20,168 nucleotides of DNA from the IMG/VR virus record IMGVR_UViG_3300017779_000233, positions 1 through 20,168 of that record; one strand, written 5' to 3'. Below, one piece after another: positions 1 through 6,952 of the stretch. The first letter of the stretch is position 1, and the number at the start of each line of letters is the position of its first letter. Position numbers and translations under genes: made by a program. The stretch is from a virus. A model generated the notes under the pieces. It saw only the letters and a list, made by a program, of their open reading frames with translations. It did not search any database and had not been told where the DNA came from.

Positions 1-914
1 ACTACAGCTCTGTGTGAATTGAGCTTGTCGTAATCCCATGCACCGTCTTCACTGACGTAAGGGTCGAAGTAATCCTCAAGTTGAGCATTCTTCTGAATAA
101 GTTGATTCCGATAGTTGTCGTCCAATCCGAACTGGAAACTGTTTCCGTTGCCGAGATCGAATTCCAATCCCGTAAGCGCGGATGTTTCGCGTCGCATGTT
201 CGCCAACCATTCGTCGTCGATGAAGGTTTCCTCTTCAGGTGCAGACTGCTGTTGTGGTGCTCGGTACGTTTCCCGAATATCACTGATGCTGTCACGCGCC
301 TTTTGAGCGTCTACCTTCAGCTGGAGCTTTGAGAGCGAGACCTCTTGCTCTGAGTAAACCTCAGTATCAAGCTTGTACTTGCTATTTACCAGCATTCTAA
401 TCTCATCGTTAGAAAGATTAGGGTAATCCATCGCCGAGTTAATCATGACGACACCCATGTCGTCCATGTTGGCTGGATCTAGACGCTGATAAGCAAGGTA
501 GTCCTCAGGAGATCTTCCAGTGTCTTGAACGAACTGGGCAATCTTCTGAACTCTCTCGTCCAGTTGTGGAGCTTCTTGTTGCTCCGTATATGTCAAGTCG
601 TCGAAAGATTTAATGTCCTTTCCCAGCCGCTCGCTGAGATATCCAAACATAGCCTCTTCGACTTGTTGATTCGTGTATTGCGGCTGCTCTTGCTGTGGAG
701 TCGGTTGAGCAGGTGCGGCCTCAGGGTCTACGTATGGTGTTTCCTGTGGCTGCTCAGGCTGGTCCTGAGGCTGCTGCATAGACTGAGCAAAGTCTTCCGC
801 GTTGTCAAAGAACTGTACTTCTGGCTGAGACTCCTGGGGAGCTTCAACTTGAGGTTGTTCCGCTTGTGGTTGCTCCACCTGAGGAGCTTCGGTAGTAACG
901 TTTTCGTTTTCCAT
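1..914 (-). CDS. Scaffold-like head assembly protein (C-terminus cut by window edge)
   Basis: An uninterrupted frame starts at the ATG at 914 (MENENVTTEAP) and runs about 304 codons off the left edge. The first ~90 residues are Gln/Glu/Pro-rich and acidic, with repeats of the type EQPQ and QPQE. A charged helical part follows (around GYLSERLGKDIKSF and later VSLSKLQLKVDAQKARDS), then an acidic Asp/Tyr-rich part near the edge. No enzyme motif is visible. An acidic, low-complexity N-terminus, helical middle and place in the late operon after portal and small structural genes fit a scaffold or head-assembly protein. If so, the major capsid gene should follow just beyond the left edge. The function is inferred from composition and position only. 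It could also be another internal virion protein. Confidence 0.6.
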   Translation of the reverse strand, partial: MENENVTTEAPQVEQPQAEQPQVEAPQESQPEVQFFDNAEDFAQSMQQPQDQPEQPQETPYVDPEAAPAQPTPQQEQPQYTNQQVEEAMFGYLSERLGKDIKSFDDLTYTEQQEAPQLDERVQKIAQFVQDTGRSPEDYLAYQRLDPANMDDMGVVMINSAMDYPNLSNDEIRMLVNSKYKLDTEVYSEQEVSLSKLQLKVDAQKARDSISDIRETYRAPQQQSAPEEETFIDDEWLANMRRETSALTGLEFDLGNGNSFQFGLDDNYRNQLIQKNAQLEDYFDPYVSEDGAWDYDKLNSHRAV

Positions 915-934
915 AAATTAAATTGTTTGTTTTA

Positions 935-1222
935 TTATCCTGCTGGGGCGAAGTAGCAAACCGCCTTCGCGTTTGAGCCTCCCGCAAGTGTAAGAGAGCT
1001 CCATCTTCCATACACTGTAATTCCCTTTGGTATTGTATTTGTGCCATACTGAGGAAATCCAGTGTCACAGTTTCCAACCTGAGTGTCGTCGTGAAGAGAG
1101 GTTACGGCAATAACGACCTCCCCTGAAGGAATGGTGACTGCTCCGTTTCCGCTCTTGAGCTCTCCGCCATACTGCCCGAAGGAAGCATTGTTGAACGTTC
1201 CTGTATTTGTAAGTTTTGCCAT
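935..1222 (-). CDS. Small beta-rich virion protein, 95 aa
   Basis: Starts ATG AAK-type (MAKLTNTGTFNN) with an A-rich leader and no Shine-Dalgarno. The 95 residues are Gly/Thr/Ser/Asn-rich with alternating hydrophobic stretches (VTIPSGEVVIAVTSL, GITVYGRWSSLTLAGG), the pattern of a small all-beta protein. Two cysteines are present in the middle and one near the end. No signal peptide or enzyme motif is seen. It lies between a scaffold-like gene and two beta-rich paralogues in the same direction, so a head decoration or minor structural role is likely. The exact role is not recognisable from sequence. Confidence 0.65.
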   Translation of the reverse strand: MAKLTNTGTFNNASFGQYGGELKSGNGAVTIPSGEVVIAVTSLHDDTQVGNCDTGFPQYGTNTIPKGITVYGRWSSLTLAGGSNAKAVCYFAPAG

Positions 1223-1232
1223 GTCTTATGAA

Positions 1233-1640
1233 TTATGAGTATCTAACTGCTGAGCTATCCAGACCAAACACTGCATACTCAACAATCTGATCTACATCAG
1301 TTCCGTAAACCTTAAGTTCTACAGATGGATCTACAGGCATAAAACAAAACTCACCGCCTGCGAGCTTCGCAAGCACTGGGTCGTCATTGGAGGTTTCAGC
1401 GTACACGTATGCGTACTTTTCGGCTTCACCCCCAAGGTTTTTCACGTACAGATACGCTCTGTTTAGCTTTTCGTTTGCCTTATGAATAATTTGAGCAGTA
1501 CCACCTGCAGAGGTGGCAACAATTTTAACTCTCTGAACATTTCCGCTGTCTGCGCTAAGAGACACGCTTGAAGCAATGTCTACAGCAGTGGCGAGAACGT
1601 CAGAAGAGCTAACCCTGATATTTGCTCTTACTGTACCCAT
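1233..1640 (-). CDS. Beta-rich virion protein, paralogue A, 135 aa
   Basis: Start ATG at 1640 overlaps the stop of the upstream gene as TAATG, so the two are translationally coupled. The N-terminal third is Ser/Ala/Thr-rich. The C-terminal two thirds hold a strand pattern, YLYVKNLGGEAEKYAYV, then LAGGEFCFMPV and VEYAVFG. The same order of elements (a [YH]xxxxN segment, a strand with Val/Phe, an [LA]xAG[DE] turn followed by Phe-x-x-P or similar, and a final hydrophobic strand) is seen in the next gene (1640-2059) and in 15888-16328. This family resembles small decoration or head-fibre proteins seen in marine phages. Function is inferred. Confidence 0.65.
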   Translation of the reverse strand: MGTVRANIRVSSSDVLATAVDIASSVSLSADSGNVQRVKIVATSAGGTAQIIHKANEKLNRAYLYVKNLGGEAEKYAYVYAETSNDDPVLAKLAGGEFCFMPVDPSVELKVYGTDVDQIVEYAVFGLDSSAVRYS

Positions 1641-2059
1641 TAGGCTTCGAAGATGAGCAAGTACTCAAGGGTCATAGCGGTTGCAACGCTAGGAGTGATG
1701 CAGATGTCGTTAGCGGCATCGTGAGCACTCCAGGGAAGGAACATCCAGTCTCCAGCGTAAAGTCTTCCGATCTCCTCAGGAGTTCCTCCGCTGTCACCGA
1801 TAGAAACGGTGAAGAACTCTGTAGCCACAGTGCTTGGGTTTCTCATGTAAATCTTGTGAGCCTTTGCAGCCGTGTATTCGCTACCCTCGAAAATGTTAAC
1901 GAGTGATGTTGCGGTAAAGATTTTACGAGAAACGCCTGTGGTCTGATCGAGACCAGTTACAGAGTCAGCCTTGGTCAGCGTAGCCGAGGTTGAAAGAGAC
2001 AACGCATCGCCAGTCAGATCTGAGCTAGAGAGCGTAATAGTTGCAGTTGTAGTTGCCAT
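1640..2059 (-). CDS. Beta-rich virion protein, paralogue B, 139 aa
   Basis: Starts MATTTATITLSSSDL at the ATG at 2059, about 20 nt downstream of a TATATTTG box, and is probably the first gene of a short transcription unit. It has an N-terminal Thr/Ser/Leu-rich beta segment, then KIYMRNPSTVATEFFTVSIG, RLYAGDWMFLPW and a final LEYLLIFEA strand. It shares this order with the genes at 1233-1640 and 15888-16328. There is no signal peptide, which fits a virion protein assembled in the cytoplasm. A decoration or minor head protein is the most likely role, judged from fold pattern and position. Confidence 0.65.
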   Translation of the reverse strand: MATTTATITLSSSDLTGDALSLSTSATLTKADSVTGLDQTTGVSRKIFTATSLVNIFEGSEYTAAKAHKIYMRNPSTVATEFFTVSIGDSGGTPEEIGRLYAGDWMFLPWSAHDAANDICITPSVATAMTLEYLLIFEA

Positions 2060-2078
2060 TTTTGTTTGGTAGTTTTTG

Positions 2079-2086
2079 CAAATATA
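2079..2086 (-). promoter_or_regulatory. TATATTTG box (Bacteroidota -7 promoter element)
   Basis: Minus-strand TATATTTG followed by CAAAAAC, 20 nt before the ATG at 2059. It matches the TAnnTTTG consensus of Bacteroidota primary-sigma promoters. I see no clear -33 TTG upstream, where Lys codons of the preceding gene lie. Confidence 0.5.
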
Positions 2087-2090
2087 AGTG

Positions 2091-2345
2091 TTATTTCTTT
2101 TTCTTCTTTCTAAGCTTCGGCTTATACCTTGACACCCTGCCTTTTGTCTTCTTTTCCTTTGCTGCCCTAGCTTTTTGAGCAGGGGTCAACTCAGACCATG
2201 TAGAGGGTGTTTTAGAAGAAACTCTTTTTGTGGGGCGAAAGGTTCTGTCGCTTCCGCTATATCCTTTTTTGCCGCGTGGTGTACGCCAGTCTTCCTTGAA
2301 CCAGCGCTTGAGGGCAAGCCCCTTTGCTGTTTTCCTGACCGCCAT
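2091..2345 (-). CDS. Small basic phage protein with SKRVSSKTP motif, 84 aa
   Basis: Start ATG at 2345 overlaps the upstream stop as TAATG. The protein is strongly basic and ends in a Lys run (LRKKKKK). The order KGLALKRWFKEDW, then a Gly/Lys linker, then FRPTKRVSSKTPSTWSEL is a pattern I recognise from small uncharacterised proteins of phages and giant viruses, called DUF5872 as far as I remember. Its role is unknown. The charge suggests nucleic-acid binding or packaging with DNA. It is the last of four short basic genes (2091-2972) joined by overlapping stops and starts. Confidence 0.75.
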   Translation of the reverse strand: MAVRKTAKGLALKRWFKEDWRTPRGKKGYSGSDRTFRPTKRVSSKTPSTWSELTPAQKARAAKEKKTKGRVSRYKPKLRKKKKK

Positions 2346-2503
2346 TACTTCTTTTTGCTCTTGTTGCCCCAGTTCTTAGCACCGACTTTGCGGCACTTGG
2401 CCACGGCGCCAGAGGCGTAGGCCGATGGCCACACTTTGTATCTGCGCTTTACCTTATGGTAGCAGGCATCCTTGTTGGTGCCCCCCTTCTTCATTACCTT
2501 CAT
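2345..2503 (-). CDS. Small basic phage protein with YKVWPSAYASGA motif, 52 aa
   Basis: A short gene beginning MKVMKKGGTNKDACYH at the ATG at 2503. That ATG overlaps the upstream stop as ATGA, and the gene ends with Lys-Lys-Lys-stop in a TAATG overlap with the next gene. The central motif YKVWPSAYASGAVAKCRKVG, with Cys at about 14 and 39, recurs in many marine phage and large-virus proteins of unknown function. It often sits close to the SKRVSSKTP and TGSNLKAP motifs that flank it here. A second in-frame ATG three codons in is possible. A nucleic-acid or metal-binding role is a guess from the charge and Cys residues. Confidence 0.75.
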   Translation of the reverse strand: MKVMKKGGTNKDACYHKVKRRYKVWPSAYASGAVAKCRKVGAKNWGNKSKKK

Positions 2504-2691
2504 GACTTAGCGTGATTTGCCATCTTGAACTTAGCTTTAGCTACAGCTCCAGGATGCGGTTTGTAATCGCCAGCCATAAGGTAGTATCTACCACCCTCCT
2601 CCATCCAGTGATAACCTTTTGGGGGGTCAACAGTCATCGTCTTGCTTGAGACGGTGAAATTCTTTGTTTTTTTTCCCTTTACCGTTTTCAT
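2500..2691 (-). CDS. Small basic phage protein, 63 aa
   Basis: Begins MKTVKGKKTKNFTV at the ATG at 2691, which overlaps the upstream stop as TAATG. An in-frame GTG 12 nt further upstream is a worse start because it lies inside the preceding gene. The middle holds GYHWMEEGGRYYLMAG and the end KPHPGAVAKAKFKM. These segments look like a short conserved phage family, but I cannot name it. It has no membrane segment. It is the second gene in the basic four-gene set and is translationally coupled on both sides. Confidence 0.65.
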   Translation of the reverse strand: MKTVKGKKTKNFTVSSKTMTVDPPKGYHWMEEGGRYYLMAGDYKPHPGAVAKAKFKMANHAKS

Positions 2692-2972
2692 TAGCACTTC
2701 CACTTTCTAAGGGCAAGGGCCTTGCGTGTAGGCTTACCGTTTTTTCTCATAGGACCTTTTACGCCTTTCATTCTGGCGCAGAACGAGCGTTTGCGAGGTC
2801 CTCCGCCTGGCTGTGGAGCCTTGAGGTTAGAGCCCGTTTCTCTGTTGTATTTTTCACGGCCAGCCTTGGTCAAGCCACCAGTGCGAGACTTGTGCTTACC
2901 CATTTTAAGCTTTACGCCCTTCTTTGCGGTTCGAGGAGTGCTAGACGCATTATTGTTTTTCATACAGTGCAT
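2691..2972 (-). CDS. Small basic phage protein with TGSNLKAP and RKALALRKWKC motifs, 93 aa
   Basis: The frame opens at ATG 2972 (MHC) with another ATG at 2963 (MKNNNASS). The second is equally plausible, and no Shine-Dalgarno decides between them. The protein is about one quarter Lys/Arg. KSRTGGLTKAGREKYN, TGSNLKAP, RKRSFCARMKG and the C-terminal GKPTRKALALRKWKC are recognisable from a conserved family of cyanophage and large-virus proteins (I recall DUF6321, from memory). Function is unknown. The repeated RKSFCARM-type Cys/Arg pattern and the charge suggest nucleic-acid contact. It is the first gene of the basic cluster, 10 nt after the fibre-like gene stops. Confidence 0.75.
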   Translation of the reverse strand: MHCMKNNNASSTPRTAKKGVKLKMGKHKSRTGGLTKAGREKYNRETGSNLKAPQPGGGPRKRSFCARMKGVKGPMRKNGKPTRKALALRKWKC

Positions 2973-2981
2973 GAGACAAAT

Positions 2982-4067
2982 TTAAGAAATTTGATATTTC
3001 TCGGCGAGAAGCCTTGCAAGGGCTCTGCACTGCTGATCTCCAATGTCTGTATCGAAGGCTCCAATGGTCGCAATGTAGTTAGTGTAAACTCCAGATCCAG
3101 CCGAATGACCCCACACATGCTGACCGTGAAGACCTATGGCCTCCCAGCTCCAGCTCGTTAAAGCCCCAAGAGGGCCAGATTGAGAAAAAGCCGCCGTTAC
3201 GGGATTGGTTTCACTTGGGTCAATAAAGCCCAGAGCTTTAGAGTTGTAAAGGTGGGCCACTCTGTCCTTGTCTACCCGAACAACAAAAGCCTCAGTAACG
3301 TCGGGGACAAGCTTGCCTCCAGTAAATCTAGAGTCGGTTAGCGCTCCGTAGCTAAAGGCGTAATTTCCATCGGAGGACGGTGTTGTTGATGTGTCCTCTG
3401 CATCAAGATAAACTCTTGGAAACCCAGTAGATGGGTTGTTGGTGTTAAGAACTAAGGCTGACTTTGCGGCACGATCTTGCTGAATATCAGTCCCCACCGT
3501 CTCATCGTGAAGAAAGCAAAACGGAGTTCCAGCCATGCCCCTGCTATTTCCGCTGGTCTGTGAAGCCTCGTGCGTAACCAAAAACAAAACAAAAGAGTCG
3601 GTTTGGGTAAACGGCGTAGTGAGCCTTAAGGAATCACTGTCAGGAGACTTTCCTGTAGATACGCTGTCAAATTTTAGAGCACCGTGCGTAGAAAACGGAT
3701 GCCCAGAAATTTCAAACGTCGGGGGATTAGAAACAGTTGGGAGTGGGGTTGCGTTCTCTTGGACTACGTTTCGAACGTCGATGGCATCGTATGCAGACCC
3801 CCCAGTTCCATTGTTGGTCCAAGAAGTCACATCTTCACCAGAAGTGAAGCCAGGTGTTCCGTCAGACCTGAAATCTATCAAAGCGGTGCTCAATATGTCG
3901 TCAAGCTCCTGAGCGTTAGATACAGTGGGAGTCTTAAACTTGTTGGGTCTGCTGATAGTAAACTTTACAGACTGACCGCCCACAGTTGAAGACACCTCGG
4001 TTGACGCTTGCGCCTCAAATTGAGCCGAAACGTTTTTTCTAGTGGGTTCTGTAATACTTATAGACAT
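2982..4067 (-). CDS. Lectin/LamG-like fibre or decoration protein, 361 aa
   Basis: Start ATG at 4067 overlaps the upstream stop (TAATG). The first ~70 residues are a Thr/Ser/Val-rich beta segment. From about residue 75 the protein has the look of a concanavalin-like jelly-roll: SALIDFRSDGTPG, a Trp/Asn-rich loop, GALKFDS, a long strand FVLFLVTHEA, AFVVRVDKDRVAHLYNSKALG, and a C-terminal helix LARLLAEKYQIS, which is typical of such domains in phage fibres. No transmembrane part is seen. Carbohydrate binding at the virion surface or receptor recognition is inferred from the fold pattern. It sits directly after the portal and a small beta gene. Confidence 0.6.
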   Translation of the reverse strand: MSISITEPTRKNVSAQFEAQASTEVSSTVGGQSVKFTISRPNKFKTPTVSNAQELDDILSTALIDFRSDGTPGFTSGEDVTSWTNNGTGGSAYDAIDVRNVVQENATPLPTVSNPPTFEISGHPFSTHGALKFDSVSTGKSPDSDSLRLTTPFTQTDSFVLFLVTHEASQTSGNSRGMAGTPFCFLHDETVGTDIQQDRAAKSALVLNTNNPSTGFPRVYLDAEDTSTTPSSDGNYAFSYGALTDSRFTGGKLVPDVTEAFVVRVDKDRVAHLYNSKALGFIDPSETNPVTAAFSQSGPLGALTSWSWEAIGLHGQHVWGHSAGSGVYTNYIATIGAFDTDIGDQQCRALARLLAEKYQIS

Positions 4068-4468
4068 TACCTATTTGGCGTTACGTCTTCGTTTACGGTA
4101 AACGTCCCAAAAAAGAATGTTTCGGTAGTGGAGTTGGTGTTGTGATTTGCAGCAATGTCGTAAATGTACGTTCCAGGGGCTATGTTCTGCATGGCCTCCC
4201 TTGATGCGGAAACGGTAAGAGTACCATCTCCTGCTCCAGTCACAGACGCCAAAAGCTTGTTTCTACCCCCAACAGCGGTAGATAGAACTACATCGGCCCT
4301 GCTGTTTGGATTTGTGCTCGTCCTTACGTCCATGTCAAAACTGTAAACAGTAAGATCAACTGCAGATCCAGCTGTATCCTTGACGGTAATGTCAAAGCTG
4401 AGACTGTCGCCGCGCTTGACGACAACATTGATTTCTTCTGAAGTGTCTAGGTTAAGTTCTGTTGCCAT
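4067..4468 (-). CDS. Beta-sandwich virion protein, 133 aa
   Basis: Starts MATELNLDTSEEINVVVKRGDSLSF at ATG 4468, overlapping the portal 3' end by 17 nt in another frame. The pattern of an Ig-like or baseplate N-terminal domain is visible: VVVKRGDSLSFDITVKD, then VDLTVYSFDMDVRTS, then GTLTVSASREAMQNIAPGTYIYDI, then FFFGTFTVNEDVTP. Similar domains form the N-terminal connection module of phage fibres and upper baseplate proteins. Overlaps on both sides put it in one operon with portal and the fibre-like gene, so it may attach that fibre to the virion. This is inferred from pattern and context. Confidence 0.65.
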   Translation of the reverse strand: MATELNLDTSEEINVVVKRGDSLSFDITVKDTAGSAVDLTVYSFDMDVRTSTNPNSRADVVLSTAVGGRNKLLASVTGAGDGTLTVSASREAMQNIAPGTYIYDIAANHNTNSTTETFFFGTFTVNEDVTPNR

Positions 4469-6905
4469 CCTGGGTAAGGTTTCTAATTATCTCTTTTGTA
4501 TTGTCTTGTGCAAGTTCTCCTCGCCGATCTTTTCTCTGGCTCATGAGCTTAGACTGGGCCACGGCCTGCTTGTCTACCCTTTCATCCTTTCTGTCCTCCT
4601 TAAGGACCTCAATCTTTTGCTTAAACTCCTGATCATCAGTTTTAAATCCAAGTGTAGCCTGAGCCTTAATCATCTCAATCTCCTTCTTAAACTCGTGTAG
4701 GGCTTGAGCAACCTGAATGTCAGCTTGAGCCTTAGCCTGAATCTTTTGCATCTCAATCTGTGACTCCATCTGAAGCTCCTGTTGCCTAGACTGAGAGGCT
4801 TGTTGAGCGGCCTGTTGTGCCTGCTGAGCCTGCATCTGAGAGTTCTGTTGAGACATCTGCATCTGTCTTTGCTGCTTCTTGGTGCGCCTAAGAGACAAAA
4901 GTCTTTCCGCCTGCTCTACATCCTTAAGCTCCCTGACAGCCATTGCGTCTTCAAGATCAATAGCCTGCTGCTGAAGCGACATCTGAATAGACTGCTCAAG
5001 GAACTGTCTTTCTCTGTCGTCCATATTTTTGGTGACGGTGACCCCGAAGTTAAACATAGGGAGGTTTTCAAAAGAAGAAAGAACACCCATATTTGACTTT
5101 CCGACCGCGTTAGAGTACGCTTCAAAAATAACAGACTCTTTTGGCAACACCTGAAGGCATTTTACAATGTCTTCGCACACACTCTGAAACAAAACAACAG
5201 AGGCATTTGTGATGTCGTAAATAGCGTTATTTCCTGCGGCAATAGCCTGCTCTCGAACGCCAACCAAAGCATCACCCTTAGGGGTAGATGCGTCCATGGC
5301 CTCGTTAACACCCGTAACATCCCTGATCATTCGCATGTAGTGATTGTACAGGTTAATCAGCTCATTGATGTTTCGGATGCTGTTTCCGATTTCTCTAATC
5401 GGTGGGTTTTGAAATCCTCCCTCTGGGTTCTTGCTTCTGTAATAGAAGACACCAGTCTGTTCGTAGATGTCGTGCAACTCTAGTGGCTGGAGCTCTCCGC
5501 CCTTGCCTAGCTGTACATTTTCCAGCCCCTCAATATCAATGATCAACCCGTCTGGCTTTGCTTTAGCAATGGCCTGTTGAATTTTGAGGTGAGTAAGCTG
5601 AAGCATGTCAGCAAATCCCTTCGTGCTTCCGATCATTGACTTCGGAACCATGTCGTCAAGGTTCGTCGCAACAGCGGAGTAAGACATCCGCGTTCTGCTG
5701 AGGTCGTGCATGTTGCGGGGCATGTTAGTCTTGATGCCGTAATCAAAAAGATAACCGCATCCCATCACATAAATACCACCGTACACATTTGTAATCTCAA
5801 GGCAGTGGGGCTTTCTTTCGTATACGCCACCCTTTCTTTCCTTGTAGTTGTATCCTTTTACGTAAAAGCCAACGTTTCCAAACTTGTTTTCTTTTTCCTC
5901 AAAGTACATTTTGTCCGTAGACAAAAACTCGAAGTCGAGGATTTCAACAATGTACTCGTCGTACCCATAAACCGTTCTTCTGGCCTGATTGTCGTAATGC
6001 GTTCTTCTAAGTGAAGATGAATCATTGCCGTATTTGGATGCAGACTTTTCTGCAATTTTTTCAATCTGCTCCTCTGTAAGCTTTTCCCCAGCAAGCCTCT
6101 TAAGTTCCGAAATGGATATTCTTCTAACAGCACCAGCGTAGCTTATGTCGCCGAAGTTTGGGTCTTCTGTGTAGCTGTGAACAAAGTCCTTGGGGTCGAT
6201 GTAGTCAATGGAAATCCCGTATGACGGATCGTTCAATCTTTTTACAACACACATGCCACAGGAAACCAGGTCTCCAACGGCCCTTCTAAATGTTGTTTCG
6301 TTGAACTTATTCCAAGTAAGCGTAGCCTGTGTTGCAAGCTGAGCCGCAACCTCCGCGTCAAGCTTTACGTTTGTCCCGAGAAAAATTTCAGCCTCTTCCA
6401 GGGTTTCTGGAATGCTGTCTGGATCTTCGTTGACAACGATTCCGTGGGCTTTTTTGAGATCTACGAGAAGCTGCCTGTTCTTAACAAGCATCTCAATCTT
6501 CTTTTTTTCCTTGTCCCTAAAAGATGTAGAAAGAGGGTCGACGGCCTCTACGTTTGGGTACATGTCCCTAGAGAGAACCTTATTTGTAACAATTCTAGCA
6601 AACTTAGGCAGAACTGGAACGGGACTAAAGTCCATGTTCAACAGGGTTCCGTCGTTGTTGTTCGGGTCTAGATTGTTTAGAAGTCTTTTGTAAATATCGA
6701 CATCCTGCGTACCGTTAGCGTACTTTCTGTTTCTGTGAAACTCCCTATTTCTCCTATTGATGGCAGAGTCGTCTGGAGAAGATCCATTCCACTGCGCCTC
6801 TATCGCTTTTGCGTAGGCCATCCCATACTCCTGAACAAGCTTTTCTTCTTGCGACGCTAGGGGGTTGGGAAAGGACTTGGACGCTTTAGTTGAGCTGCCG
6901 TACAT
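4452..6905 (-). CDS. Portal protein, 817 aa
   Basis: Forms the dodecameric DNA channel at the head vertex. The ATG at 6905 (MYGSSTKASKSF) is chosen because the only longer form would need a TTG inside the promoter region. The first ~600 residues are a mixed alpha/beta portal body (for example DFSPVPVLPKFARIVTNKVLS, YFEEKENKFGNVGFYVKGYNY, and DVTGVNEAMDASTPKG, a typical portal helix segment near INELINLYNHYMRMIRD). From about 660 to the end is a long Gln/Lys/Glu-rich coiled coil (RQMQMSQQNSQMQAQQAQQ onwards), the expected place of the barrel. Large portals of this size directly downstream of terminase are typical of crAss-like phages. Transcription probably starts from the TATATTTG box just upstream. 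Confidence 0.9.
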   Translation of the reverse strand: MYGSSTKASKSFPNPLASQEEKLVQEYGMAYAKAIEAQWNGSSPDDSAINRRNREFHRNRKYANGTQDVDIYKRLLNNLDPNNNDGTLLNMDFSPVPVLPKFARIVTNKVLSRDMYPNVEAVDPLSTSFRDKEKKKIEMLVKNRQLLVDLKKAHGIVVNEDPDSIPETLEEAEIFLGTNVKLDAEVAAQLATQATLTWNKFNETTFRRAVGDLVSCGMCVVKRLNDPSYGISIDYIDPKDFVHSYTEDPNFGDISYAGAVRRISISELKRLAGEKLTEEQIEKIAEKSASKYGNDSSSLRRTHYDNQARRTVYGYDEYIVEILDFEFLSTDKMYFEEKENKFGNVGFYVKGYNYKERKGGVYERKPHCLEITNVYGGIYVMGCGYLFDYGIKTNMPRNMHDLSRTRMSYSAVATNLDDMVPKSMIGSTKGFADMLQLTHLKIQQAIAKAKPDGLIIDIEGLENVQLGKGGELQPLELHDIYEQTGVFYYRSKNPEGGFQNPPIREIGNSIRNINELINLYNHYMRMIRDVTGVNEAMDASTPKGDALVGVREQAIAAGNNAIYDITNASVVLFQSVCEDIVKCLQVLPKESVIFEAYSNAVGKSNMGVLSSFENLPMFNFGVTVTKNMDDRERQFLEQSIQMSLQQQAIDLEDAMAVRELKDVEQAERLLSLRRTKKQQRQMQMSQQNSQMQAQQAQQAAQQASQSRQQELQMESQIEMQKIQAKAQADIQVAQALHEFKKEIEMIKAQATLGFKTDDQEFKQKIEVLKEDRKDERVDKQAVAQSKLMSQRKDRRGELAQDNTKEIIRNLTQDGNRT

Positions 6906-6926
6906 CTTTGTGGGTATACATTTTTG

Positions 6927-6934
6927 CAAATATA
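6927..6934 (-). promoter_or_regulatory. TATATTTG box upstream of portal
   Basis: Minus-strand TATATTTG in the 47-base gap between terminase stop and portal ATG. It is followed by CAAAAATG, whose ATG is out of frame with portal. It matches the Bacteroidota TAnnTTTG -7 element and would give a leader of about 15 nt. No convincing -33 TTG is seen upstream. Confidence 0.5.
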
Positions 6935-6952
6935 GTAAATGTGCCGATGACG

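Noticed and set aside
525-956. Plus-strand open frame of 143 codons rich in Leu/Arg
   Set aside because: It is antisense to the Gln/Pro-rich N-terminus of the scaffold-like gene, and its Leu/Arg/Trp richness is the mirror of CAG/CAA codons. No leader or neighbours fit.
2664-3161. Plus-strand open frame of 165 codons
   Set aside because: Antisense to basic genes and the fibre-like gene; composition is that of reversed Lys/Arg codons and there is no start context.
4620-4650. Minus-strand CTGATGA as a second hammerhead
   Set aside because: The seven-base core occurs within portal coding sequence, but there is no GAAA partner, stem II or cleavage triplet around it.
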